From positions 1,116,001 to 1,180,000 of the forward strand of contig PNKY01000001.1 in NCBI GenBank assembly GCA_013822765.1: a stretch of 64,000 nucleotides of DNA. The letters are read 5' to 3'. The notes under the pieces are model-generated. The model was not told the origin of the DNA. It saw only the letters and a program-made list of their open reading frames with translations, and searched no databases. Source of the stretch: Rhodospirillum sp. (GTDB lineage: Bacteria; Pseudomonadota; Alphaproteobacteria; Dongiales; Dongiaceae). Shown here piece after piece: positions 35,508-43,428 of the stretch (positions are counted from its first letter, which is position 1; the number at the start of each line of letters is the position of its first letter). The translations under genes and the position numbers were made by a program.

Positions 35508-35545
35508 GCCGGGGCGCCGGCCGGGATACCGGCCGGCGCCCCGGC
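35508..35545 (+). repeat. Perfect 17-bp GC hairpin between binding protein and permease
   Basis: GCCGGGGCGCCGGCCGG, loop GATA, and the exact complement form an uninterrupted 17-bp stem between the binding-protein stop and the permease start. There is no T-run, so it is more likely an mRNA-stabilising or attenuating element that favours binding-protein expression than a simple terminator. Confidence 0.7.
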
Positions 35546-35579
35546 TTGCCTGCACCCAGCCACACAACACAGGCGCCGT

Positions 35580-36566
35580 ATGATCGCATACCTGGCCCGA
35601 CGCCTCGTCTACATGGTGGTCACGCTGCTGGCGGTGTCGGTGGTCTCCTTCGTCATCGTGCAGAGCGCGCCCGGCGACTTCGCCGAGATCTATGCCGCGC
35701 GCAAGGCCGCTGCCGGCGCCATCATCAGCCAGGCCGAGATCGAGAATCTGCGCATCTCGCTCGGCCTCGATCAGCCCCTGATCGTCCAATACTGGCGATG
35801 GATTTCCAACATCGTGCTGCACAACAACTGGGGCATGAGCTGGGAGTGGAAGCGGCCGGTCGGCGAAGTGATCTGGGAGCGCATGCCGCTCACCCTCGGC
35901 ATCGCGTTCTCCACGCTGTTTTTCATGTATGTGGTTTCCATCCCGGTCGGAATCTACTCGGCGGTACACCGCTATTCCTTCGGCGACCATGCCGTCTCGA
36001 TCGTCGGCTATCTCGGACTTGCCACGCCCAACTTCCTGCTTGCACTGGTGCTGATGTATCTGACGCAGAAATATTTCGGCCAGAGCGTCGGCGGCCTGTT
36101 CTCGCCACACTTCCAGAACGCGCCCTGGTCCTGGGACAGGTTCGTGGACATGCTGGCGCACCTGGTGGTGCCGGTGGTCGTGCTTGGCATGGCCGGAACC
36201 GCCTTCCTGATCCGCGCCATGCGCGCGGCGGTCTTGGATGAGCTCGACAAGATGTACGTGCTGTCGGCGAAGGCGAGCGGCCTGTCGCCGATGAAGCTGT
36301 TGATCCGCTATCCGGTGCGCATGGCGCTGAACCCGATCGCGAGCACGCTCGGCTGGCGCCTGACATACGTGATTTCCGGCGCGCCAATCGTCGGCTACGT
36401 GCTCGCGCTGCCTGATACCGGTCCCTTGTTCCTGCACTCGCTGCTGAACCAGGATATGGAATTGGCCGGCGCCCTCATCTTCATCTATTGCGCGCTCACC
36501 ATCATCGGCACGCTGGTCTCCGACCTGCTGCTGGTCGCGCTCGACCCGCGCATCCGGCTGGAGTGA
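35580..36566 (+). CDS. ABC transporter permease (DppB/OppB type)
   Basis: The 328-residue membrane protein begins with IAYLARRLVYMVVTLLAVSVVSF, the family's first helix, and has the coupling loop DELDKMYVLSAKASGLSPMKLL near residues 220-240. It pairs with the 36576 permease. The start is ATG directly after the hairpin region. Confidence 0.92.
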   Translation: MIAYLARRLVYMVVTLLAVSVVSFVIVQSAPGDFAEIYAARKAAAGAIISQAEIENLRISLGLDQPLIVQYWRWISNIVLHNNWGMSWEWKRPVGEVIWERMPLTLGIAFSTLFFMYVVSIPVGIYSAVHRYSFGDHAVSIVGYLGLATPNFLLALVLMYLTQKYFGQSVGGLFSPHFQNAPWSWDRFVDMLAHLVVPVVVLGMAGTAFLIRAMRAAVLDELDKMYVLSAKASGLSPMKLLIRYPVRMALNPIASTLGWRLTYVISGAPIVGYVLALPDTGPLFLHSLLNQDMELAGALIFIYCALTIIGTLVSDLLLVALDPRIRLE

Positions 36567-36575
36567 GGAGGGACC

Positions 36576-37706
36576 ATGGCGCTCCTCGACGCATTCGGAT
36601 GGAGGCCCAGGCGCAAGGCTTTGCGCCGGCCCGACCTTGCCACCCAATGGACCTTGATGTGGTGGAAGTTCCGCCAGCACCGCCTTGCCATGGTCGGCAT
36701 GGTCTTGTTGGGAATGTTCGGGTTATGCGTGCTGTTCGCCGAGGCGATCAGCCCGTATCCGCCGTTCGAGCGCGACACCAAGTATGTCACCGGCGCACCG
36801 ATGATGCCGCATTTCTTCGATGCGGAAGGCAATTTCCACCTGCGGCCGTTCGTCTACGGCCGCAAGGCGGAGCGCGATCCCGTCACCCTGCGCATGAAAA
36901 GCACGCTCGACACCAGCCAGCACTGGGAGATCGAGTTCTTCGTCCGCGGCGCGCCCTATCATCTTTGGGGGCTGATCCCGATGGACATCCATCTGTTCGG
37001 CACGCGCGAGGGTTTCATCCACCTGTTCGGCACCGATTTCACTGGATTGGACCTTTTCTCGCGCACCATCCATGCGAGCCGAGCCTCGCTCAGCGTCGCC
37101 TTGGTGGGCGTTGTGATCTCCTTTCTGCTGGGCGCCGCGATCGGAGGGGCGGCGGGCTATTTCGGCGGCACGCTCGACAACATCGTCATGCGGGTCATCG
37201 AGTTTATCCGCTCGATCCCGACCTTGCCGCTTTGGCTGGCGCTCGCGGCCGCTTTGCCGCGGGACTGGGGGCCGCTGCCGACTTACCTCGCGGTCACCAT
37301 CATCCTCTCCCTGTTGGGCTGGACCTGGCTGGCGCGCACGGTACGCAGCAAGCTGCTGGCAACCCGGCACGAAGATTTCGTGCTGGCGGCGCGCCTGTCC
37401 GGCTGTTCCGACTACCGGATCATCCGGCGGCACCTGCTGCCGTCGTTCCTCAGCTACCTGATCGTCGACACCTCGATCGCGTTTCCGGAAATCCTGCTGG
37501 CGGAAACCTCGCTCTCCTTCCTCGGCCTCGGGCTGCGCGAGCCGGTGGAGAGCTGGGGGGTCCTTCTCTACGCGGCGCAGAGCATCCGCTCGGTCGATCA
37601 GGCGCCCTGGCTGATGATCCCCGGCATTTTCGTGATCGTCGCGGTGCTGGCCTTCAACTTCGTCGGCGATGGGCTGCGCGATGCCGCCGATCCCTATTCG
37701 CGGTGA
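36576..37706 (+). CDS. ABC transporter permease (DppC/OppC type)
   Basis: The 376-residue protein has an N-terminal helix, a long periplasmic loop (about 60-165) and five further helices; the coupling segment EDFVLAARLSGCSDYRIIRRHLLP is near residue 270. The extended loop is seen in the longer DppC-type subunits that go with large family-5 binding proteins. GAGGAGGGACC precedes the ATG. Confidence 0.92.
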   Translation: MALLDAFGWRPRRKALRRPDLATQWTLMWWKFRQHRLAMVGMVLLGMFGLCVLFAEAISPYPPFERDTKYVTGAPMMPHFFDAEGNFHLRPFVYGRKAERDPVTLRMKSTLDTSQHWEIEFFVRGAPYHLWGLIPMDIHLFGTREGFIHLFGTDFTGLDLFSRTIHASRASLSVALVGVVISFLLGAAIGGAAGYFGGTLDNIVMRVIEFIRSIPTLPLWLALAAALPRDWGPLPTYLAVTIILSLLGWTWLARTVRSKLLATRHEDFVLAARLSGCSDYRIIRRHLLPSFLSYLIVDTSIAFPEILLAETSLSFLGLGLREPVESWGVLLYAAQSIRSVDQAPWLMIPGIFVIVAVLAFNFVGDGLRDAADPYSR

Positions 37707-37707
37707 G

Positions 37708-38724
37708 ATGATGACCGGCGCGCAACCCGTCCTCACCGTCACCGACCTGTCGATCGCGCTCGGCCAGGACGGCGCGCGCATTCCCCTCACCGAGGACGTG
37801 TCCTTCTCGATCGGGCGCGGCGAAGTGTTGGCGCTGGTGGGGGAGAGCGGGTCGGGCAAGAGCATCACCGCTTTGGCACTCATGCAGCTGCTGTCCAGGT
37901 CGCTGGTCATCGCCAAGGGCCGCATCGTGCTGCGCGCGAGCGACGGCTTCGAGACCGACATCGCGGCCCTCGGCCGGGACGGCAAGGCGATCGAGTCTAT
38001 CCGCGGCGCGCGCATGGGCATGATCTTCCAGGAGCCGATGAGCTCGTTCTCCCCGATCCACACCATCGGCGCGCAGATCGCCGAAGTGGTGCGGATCCAC
38101 GAGCGCGTTTCCCGCCAGGCGGCGCGCGCCCGCGCGTCCGAGCTGCTGGCCAAGGTCGGCATCCCCGATCCCAAGGGCGCGCTCGATCGCTATCCTTCGG
38201 AGTTCTCCGGCGGCATGCGCCAGCGCGCGATGATCGCTCGGGCGCTGATCTGCTCGCCCAGCCTGCTGATCGCGGACGAGCCGACCACCGCGCTCGACGT
38301 CACCATCCAGGGCCAGATCCTCGACTTGCTGCGCAAGCTGCAACGCGAGCTCGGCATGGCGATCCTGTTCATCACCCACGATCTCGGCATCGTGGCGCAG
38401 ATGGCCGACCGCGTCGCCATCATGTATGCCGGCCGCATTGTCGAGAGCGGGCCGGTCGGCGAGATGTTCCGCCATCCCGCGCATCCCTATACGCGAGCCT
38501 TGCTGGCGGCGGTGCCGCGGCTGGGCGACCTCGACCAACGCCGCAAGATCAAGCCGATCGCCGGCTCGGTCCCGAACATCTTCGACGCGCCGTCCGGTTG
38601 CCGCTTTCATCCGCGCTGCCCGGTCGCCGACCCGGCGCGTTGCGCCAGCCAGCTGCCGCCGGTGTATGCGCGCGGCGCCCATGCCGTGGCCTGCATCCAC
38701 GGCGAGACGGAACTGCCGGCATGA
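37708..38724 (+). CDS. ABC transporter ATP-binding protein (DppD/OppD type)
   Basis: The 338-residue ATPase has Walker [11 protein letters not shown]-loop [15 protein letters not shown], signature [14 protein letters not shown], Walker [14 protein letters not shown]-loop [10 protein letters not shown] and the C-terminal cysteine-containing segment ([15 protein letters not shown]) typical of the family, which may hold an iron-sulfur cluster. Two ATGs in tandem (37708, 37711) could start it. Stop overlaps the next ATPase start. Confidence 0.92.
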   Translation: MMTGAQPVLTVTDLSIALGQDGARIPLTEDVSFSIGRGEVLALVGESGSGKSITALALMQLLSRSLVIAKGRIVLRASDGFETDIAALGRDGKAIESIRGARMGMIFQEPMSSFSPIHTIGAQIAEVVRIHERVSRQAARARASELLAKVGIPDPKGALDRYPSEFSGGMRQRAMIARALICSPSLLIADEPTTALDVTIQGQILDLLRKLQRELGMAILFITHDLGIVAQMADRVAIMYAGRIVESGPVGEMFRHPAHPYTRALLAAVPRLGDLDQRRKIKPIAGSVPNIFDAPSGCRFHPRCPVADPARCASQLPPVYARGAHAVACIHGETELPA

Positions 38725-39767
38725 GCGACCTGCTCAAAGTCACCAACCTCTCGGTGCACTTCCCGGTGCGCACCCGCGGCGTGTGGCGCAAGACCGTCGG
38801 CCGCCTGGTAGCGGTGGACAATGTGTCGTTCTCCATCGCGCGCGGCGAAACCCTCGGCCTGGTCGGGGAAAGCGGATCGGGCAAGACGACCCTCGGTCTC
38901 GCCATCCTGCGCGGCACCCAGCCGACCAGCGGACAGGTCGAGTTGACCGCCGCAACCGGCACGATCGACGTGACCAAGCTGGACAAGCAAGCGCTGCGCG
39001 ACGCGCGCCAGCATTTCCAGATGATCTTCCAGGACCCGTACTCCTCGCTCAATGCGCGCATGACGGTGCGCGACATTATCGCCGAGCCGCTGATCGCCCG
39101 CCGCACGCAGAAGCTGGACCGCAAGGCGATCGATCAGCGCGTGATCGAGATCGCGGAGCAATGCGGCCTCAACCGCGAGCAGCTGCGGCGCTATCCCCAC
39201 GCCTTCAGCGGCGGCCAGCGCCAGCGCATCGCGATCGCCCGCGCGCTGGTTCTGCATCCCGACCTGGTGGTGTGCGACGAGCCGACTTCCTCGCTCGACG
39301 TCTCGATCCAGGCGCAGATCCTCAACCTGCTGGCGGAACTGCAGGAGAGTCTCGGCCTCACCTATCTCTTCATCGCCCATGACCTGGCGGCGGTCGCCTA
39401 TGTGTGCGATCGCGTTGCCGTCATGTATCTCGGCCAGATCGTGGAGATCGGCGCAACCCGCGACGTCTATTTCACGCCGCGTCATCCCTATACCGAGGCC
39501 CTGATGTCATCGGTGCCGGAGCCGGATCCCTCGGCGCCGCTGCAGCCGATGCTGCTGCAGGGCGAACGGCCCGACCCGGCCAATCCGCCGTCCGGCTGCC
39601 GGTTCCGCACCCGCTGCCGCTACGCGACCGAGCTGTGCGCCACCACCCCGCCGGTCCCGGTTGAGATCGAGCCCAATCATTTTGCCGCCTGCCACTATGC
39701 CAAGGAACTGTCGCTCAAGGGCGCGCTGGCGCTGCGGAATGCCGGCCAGGACAAGGTCGCCGAATGA
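38721..39767 (+). CDS. ABC transporter ATP-binding protein (DppF/OppF type)
   Basis: The 348-residue ATPase has FPVRTRGVWRKTVGRLVAVDNVSF as the family's N-terminal region, Walker A GESGSGKTT, Q-loop MIFQDPYSSLNARMT, signature FSGGQRQRIAIARA, Walker B LVVCDEPTSSLD and the C-terminal cysteines CRFRTRCRYATELC. It pairs with DppD-type ATPase. The ATG overlaps the preceding stop, and its own stop overlaps the sulfatase start (ATGA), placing the sulfatase in the transporter operon. Confidence 0.92.
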   Translation: MSDLLKVTNLSVHFPVRTRGVWRKTVGRLVAVDNVSFSIARGETLGLVGESGSGKTTLGLAILRGTQPTSGQVELTAATGTIDVTKLDKQALRDARQHFQMIFQDPYSSLNARMTVRDIIAEPLIARRTQKLDRKAIDQRVIEIAEQCGLNREQLRRYPHAFSGGQRQRIAIARALVLHPDLVVCDEPTSSLDVSIQAQILNLLAELQESLGLTYLFIAHDLAAVAYVCDRVAVMYLGQIVEIGATRDVYFTPRHPYTEALMSSVPEPDPSAPLQPMLLQGERPDPANPPSGCRFRTRCRYATELCATTPPVPVEIEPNHFAACHYAKELSLKGALALRNAGQDKVAE

Positions 39768-41317
39768 CGCCTCCCAACATCCTGCTGATCACCGCCGATC
39801 AGTTCCGCGCCGACTCGATGTCCGGCGCCGGCCATCCGCTGGTGAAGACGCCGCATCTCGACCGGCTGGCGGAGGATGGCGTGCGGTTCGCGCAGCATTA
39901 TTCGCAGTGCCCGCCCTGCGGTCCGAGCCGGACCTCGCTGCTGACCGGCATGTACCAGATGAACCACCGCTCGGTGCAGAACGGCACGCCGCTCGACGGC
40001 GCCTTCACCAACCTCGCGGAACTGGTGCGCACGGCGCGCTATACGCCGTGGCTGGTCGGCTATACCGACACCACGCTGGATCCTCGCCGCCTGCATCCCA
40101 ACGATCCACGCGCCGGGCGCTACGAGGAATTGCTCCCGGGCATCCAGCAATTTGCGCCGGGCAGCGAGGAATGTTCCACTGACCCGGCATGGTGGGCACA
40201 GCTTCGCGAACTTGGCTATGATTGCTGGAACGATCCGTTCCGCCAGAAACCGGAATATGCCGCGGCGGCCCAGGCGAAAGGGCCCACCTATGCCCCCACC
40301 ATCGTCAAGGCCGAGCATGGTCTGACCGCCTTCACGGCGGACCAGGCTCTGCGCTTCTTCCGCCAATATGCGGGCGCGTCGTGGTTCCTGCATCTGAGCT
40401 TCCAGCGGCCGCATCCGCCCTTTGTCGTCGCCGAGCCTTATCACGATCTCTATCGCCTGGAAGATGTGCCGGATTTTGTCTGTCTGCCGACGCGGGCGGA
40501 AGAGAGCGCGACGCATCCCTTCATGCCGTTCCGCCTGGAGCGGTTGGAGATGAACCCGAAGCTGCCGCTGGATATCTCCCATCCGAACGACAGTCCGGCT
40601 TGGCGGCAGGCGCGTGCGACCTATTACGGCCTGATCACAGAGCTCGACCATCATATCGGCCGCCTAGTTGCGGCGCTGAAGCAACTCGGCGCCTATGACG
40701 ACACGCTGATCGTGTTTACGTCCGATCACGCCGAGATGCTGGGCGATCATTGGTGCTGGGGCAAGGAGACGCCGTTCGACGCCGCCGTGCGGGTGCCGAT
40801 GATCGTGAAGTCGCCCCTGGTGACACAGAGCGCGCGCGGCGGCGTGGTCGATGCTTTCACCGAGCATGTCGACGTGACGCCGACCGTCCTCGATCACATC
40901 GGCGTCGACGTGCCGCTGCAATGCGACGGCCGCTCGCTGCGCCCGTTCCTGGAGGGCGGCCAGCCCGCCAAGTGGCGCGATGCGGCGCATTGGGACTTCG
41001 ACTTCCGCAATATCAACGACGAGAGCGTCGAAGGCCGGTTCGGCATCAGCATCGACGAATGCTGCCTGGCGGTGGTGCGCACGACCAAGCAGAAGTACGT
41101 GCATTTCGCCGGACTGCCGCCGCTCTACTACGATATCGCCGACGATCCGACAGAATTGAGGAACCTTTCCGGCCAGCCGGCCCACGCCGCGGCCGAGCGC
41201 GACATGGCGCGGCGCATGCTGAACTGGCGCATGGCCTTCAACCGGCGGGAGCTGACCGGCATCCGCTTGCGGGATGGCACCCAGTTCCACGCGGCGCGCA
41301 GCCGGAGAATCGTTTGA
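39764..41317 (+). CDS. Sulfatase/phosphonate monoester hydrolase-family enzyme
   Basis: The 517-residue alkaline-phosphatase-superfamily protein has the modification motif C-G-P-S-R-T at residues 52-57 (Cys 52 becoming formylglycine), metal ligands Asp 12 (ITADQ) and Asp 321/His 322 (TSDHAEMLGDH), plus RPHPP (His 217) and Lys 334. It hydrolyses sulfate esters, phosphonate monoesters or phosphodiesters; the family does not decide which. There is no signal peptide, so the substrate would be taken in first by the importer encoded upstream. The stop (TTTGA) lies in a junction sequence that is repeated 1250 bases downstream. Confidence 0.87.
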   Translation: MTPPNILLITADQFRADSMSGAGHPLVKTPHLDRLAEDGVRFAQHYSQCPPCGPSRTSLLTGMYQMNHRSVQNGTPLDGAFTNLAELVRTARYTPWLVGYTDTTLDPRRLHPNDPRAGRYEELLPGIQQFAPGSEECSTDPAWWAQLRELGYDCWNDPFRQKPEYAAAAQAKGPTYAPTIVKAEHGLTAFTADQALRFFRQYAGASWFLHLSFQRPHPPFVVAEPYHDLYRLEDVPDFVCLPTRAEESATHPFMPFRLERLEMNPKLPLDISHPNDSPAWRQARATYYGLITELDHHIGRLVAALKQLGAYDDTLIVFTSDHAEMLGDHWCWGKETPFDAAVRVPMIVKSPLVTQSARGGVVDAFTEHVDVTPTVLDHIGVDVPLQCDGRSLRPFLEGGQPAKWRDAAHWDFDFRNINDESVEGRFGISIDECCLAVVRTTKQKYVHFAGLPPLYYDIADDPTELRNLSGQPAHAAAERDMARRMLNWRMAFNRRELTGIRLRDGTQFHAARSRRIV

Positions 41318-41321
41318 GCGA
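41284..41321 (+). repeat. Direct repeat, left copy, at the sulfatase 3' end
   Basis: This 38-bp stretch, which includes the last codons and stop of the sulfatase gene, recurs at 42534-42571 with 36 of 38 bases identical. One mismatch changes GGAGG (right copy) to GGAGA (left copy). Confidence 0.85.
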
Positions 41322-41401
41322 TCGCCAAGACGATGACCAACTGCGCCAGCGAGAGCATCGCCGAAAGCGGTCGTTGCTGCGGTCAAATCTGAGGGGATGT
41401 C

Positions 41402-42520
41402 ATGGATCAGGGCACGAAAGCGAGATTTGACGCGGTGCTATCGCGCTGCGTCGATATGCACGTGGACATGCCAACGCTAGATAAGGCATCGGCGAGCAGG
41501 CTGCTGGAGCGCACGGCGAATGTGCCGTTCTTCGCCCACAGCTACACTTTTTATCACAACATGATTCACGGCTTCACGCCACACGACCTCGCGCGGTTTG
41601 CTTACGAACACGACCTGCACGGACTCTGCCTGCACATCAGCGACGGCGATTCGCTGAATGTCCGCCGCATGAATCCGTCCGAGCGGGACTGCTTTCGTAG
41701 GCTCGTGGAGGAGCTGGGCCTCCAGCTCCATCTGGAGATCAGCTCGACCGACAGGCAGGAAGTCGACACCGTTATCGAGTGTGCCAGGTCCCTGGGAGTG
41801 CGCAACATCCGGCTCTATGCGCGGCATGAAGGCCAGCTCAGCACCGTGATCACGAAGGTCTTTGCCGACCTCGCCTACGCCTGCGACCGCGCCAGCAAGT
41901 ACGACCTGTATTTCGACTACGAGCAGCATGAGGACCTGCGCGCCGCGGAGATCGCCGGCATCCTGGCGCGCTTGAACGACCCGCGGATGAACGCGCTATT
42001 CGACTATTCCAATTCGCTCAACGCCTTTGAGGAGCCGCTGGCCGCCCTGCACATCCTGGCGCCCTACATCCGCCAAGCGCACATCAAGGGCGCGCGCAAG
42101 ATCATCGAAGGCGACGGCTGGGGCCAGCTCGGCGTTCCGCAAGGCGCACCCGAGGACGAGCTGCCGGGCGCACGCATGCTGTACGATCTGCTGACGCTGG
42201 GAGACGACAAGCCCCAGGTCATCTGCTTCGCCCTGGAGCAGGAAGTCGACTACTACGCGCCTGCCTTCCGCCGCGCCAGCGACCCGTCCGACCCCGTCAT
42301 CCAATACCGCGAGCCGAGTGATACGCCGGTCGACCCGACCAAGTCGCGCGAGCGGTTGCTGAGCGACGAGCGCCGCTGGGCGGTGCAGCAGATCGGCTGG
42401 AATCGCGACCTCGTCGCGTTGTTCCGCGAGCATGCGCGCGCGGTCGCGGGCGCCGCCGGAGGTCCCGACGTTCCAGCCATCGCAAAGCTCCCGCAAGCCA
42501 CCTACGGCAACGCGGCGTAG
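41402..42520 (+). CDS. Sugar-phosphate isomerase/epimerase-like TIM-barrel protein
   Basis: The 372-residue protein looks like a xylose-isomerase-like/AP-endonuclease-2 TIM barrel: LCLHISDGDSLNV, LHLEISSTDRQEV (metal-binding Glu), YDLYFDYEQHEDL, ALFDYSNSLNAF (Asp), YIRQAHIKGARK (His) and ICFALEQEVDYY (Glu) supply the expected acidic and histidine metal ligands. It probably isomerises or epimerises a sugar or keto acid. GAGGGGATGTC precedes the ATG. It is flanked by near-identical 38-bp repeats, so it appears to have been inserted between the sulfatase and HAD genes. Confidence 0.75.
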   Translation: MDQGTKARFDAVLSRCVDMHVDMPTLDKASASRLLERTANVPFFAHSYTFYHNMIHGFTPHDLARFAYEHDLHGLCLHISDGDSLNVRRMNPSERDCFRRLVEELGLQLHLEISSTDRQEVDTVIECARSLGVRNIRLYARHEGQLSTVITKVFADLAYACDRASKYDLYFDYEQHEDLRAAEIAGILARLNDPRMNALFDYSNSLNAFEEPLAALHILAPYIRQAHIKGARKIIEGDGWGQLGVPQGAPEDELPGARMLYDLLTLGDDKPQVICFALEQEVDYYAPAFRRASDPSDPVIQYREPSDTPVDPTKSRERLLSDERRWAVQQIGWNRDLVALFREHARAVAGAAGGPDVPAIAKLPQATYGNAA

Positions 42521-42533
42521 GAACCTCAGGAAT

Positions 42534-42571
42534 GTCCCACGCGGCGCGCAGCCGGAGGATCGTTTGAGCGA
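42534..42571 (+). repeat. Direct repeat, right copy, before the HAD gene
   Basis: This copy still encodes the relic of the sulfatase C-terminus in one frame (HAARSRRIV then stop), although the sulfatase ends 1.2 kb upstream, and supplies GGAGG and the TTG start of the HAD gene. It marks the far edge of the inserted segment. Confidence 0.85.
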
Positions 42572-43412
42572 CGCCTGGCACTCAATCCGCATTCCCGGCG
42601 TGCGCGAGATCGCGGAGCGCTACCGCACCTGGTTCGTCGATGCCTATGGCGTCCTGCATGACGGCGCGACGGCGTTTCCGGGCGCGGTGGAAGCGCTGAT
42701 CCTCGCGCGCAGGGCAGGGGTGAGAGTGGTGATCGTAACCAATTCCGGCCAGCGCGTGGACGCAGTCGCCGCGCGCCTCGCCGGTGCCGGCATCGCCGCC
42801 GACGGCTACGACCACATCATATCGTCGGGCGAGCTCAGCTGGCGGTACATCGAAAAGCTGGATGCGCTGAACCGGCTGTTCCTGCTCTATCCGAGTGGCG
42901 GCCCGCTGTGGCTCAATCATCTGCGCAACCCAGTCGTCGATGACCTGGCGCAAGCCGATCTGATGGTGGTGGCGGACATGCCGCACCGCACGGAAGAGGC
43001 CGCGCGGGCCGGCGACGTGCTGGCGATGCTGGAGACGGCGGCCGCCCTGCGCCTGCCTCTGCTGGTGCCGGACTCGGACGTGACCTATCCGCACAACGGC
43101 GTGATCCGGCTGGGACCGGGCTGGATCGCGCGGCGCTACGCCGAGCTGGGGGGAGAGACCATCGAGTTCGGCAAGCCCTTCGCCCCGATCTTCGCCGCCG
43201 CGTGCCACCTGTGCCACGCCAAGCCGGAAGAGGTGATCATGGTCGGCGACAACCTGGCCACCGACATCGCCGGCGCCAATCGCACGGGGCTGGCATCGCT
43301 ATTGGTTCTGAAACACGGTCTACATGGCGGGTTGTCGGTCACCGCGCTTGCCGAAGTGGCGCGCGGCCACGGCGCCGCGCCGACCTACATCGCACCGGCT
43401 TTCACCTGGTAG
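42564..43412 (+). CDS. HAD-superfamily hydrolase, subfamily IIA
   Basis: The 282-residue protein has HAD motif I as FVDAYGVLHDG (first Asp nucleophile; the second acidic position is Tyr, as in the DxWGVLHDG-type group), motif II VTNSG, a motif III lysine in FGKPFAPIF and motif IV MVGDNLATDIAGANRTG. It is probably a cytosolic phosphatase on a small phosphorylated compound. The start is TTG at 42564 with GGAGG 5 bases upstream. It ends 16 bases from the convergent FtsH-like gene. Confidence 0.83.
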   Translation: MSDAWHSIRIPGVREIAERYRTWFVDAYGVLHDGATAFPGAVEALILARRAGVRVVIVTNSGQRVDAVAARLAGAGIAADGYDHIISSGELSWRYIEKLDALNRLFLLYPSGGPLWLNHLRNPVVDDLAQADLMVVADMPHRTEEAARAGDVLAMLETAAALRLPLLVPDSDVTYPHNGVIRLGPGWIARRYAELGGETIEFGKPFAPIFAAACHLCHAKPEEVIMVGDNLATDIAGANRTGLASLLVLKHGLHGGLSVTALAEVARGHGAAPTYIAPAFTW

Positions 43413-43428
43413 CTACTTCGCCTGGTCG

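Noticed and set aside
33828-36680. A 950-codon open frame on the minus strand opposite the third importer's binding-protein and permease genes
   Set aside because: It is the shadow of strongly supported genes on the plus strand. Its composition is rich in Arg, His, Asp and Val with no domain, and it spans several unrelated genes.
41284-42571. The 38-bp repeats as ends of an insertion sequence
   Set aside because: There is no transposase, no inverted terminal repeat, and the repeat contains coding sequence of the sulfatase. A gene insertion with junction duplication explains it better.
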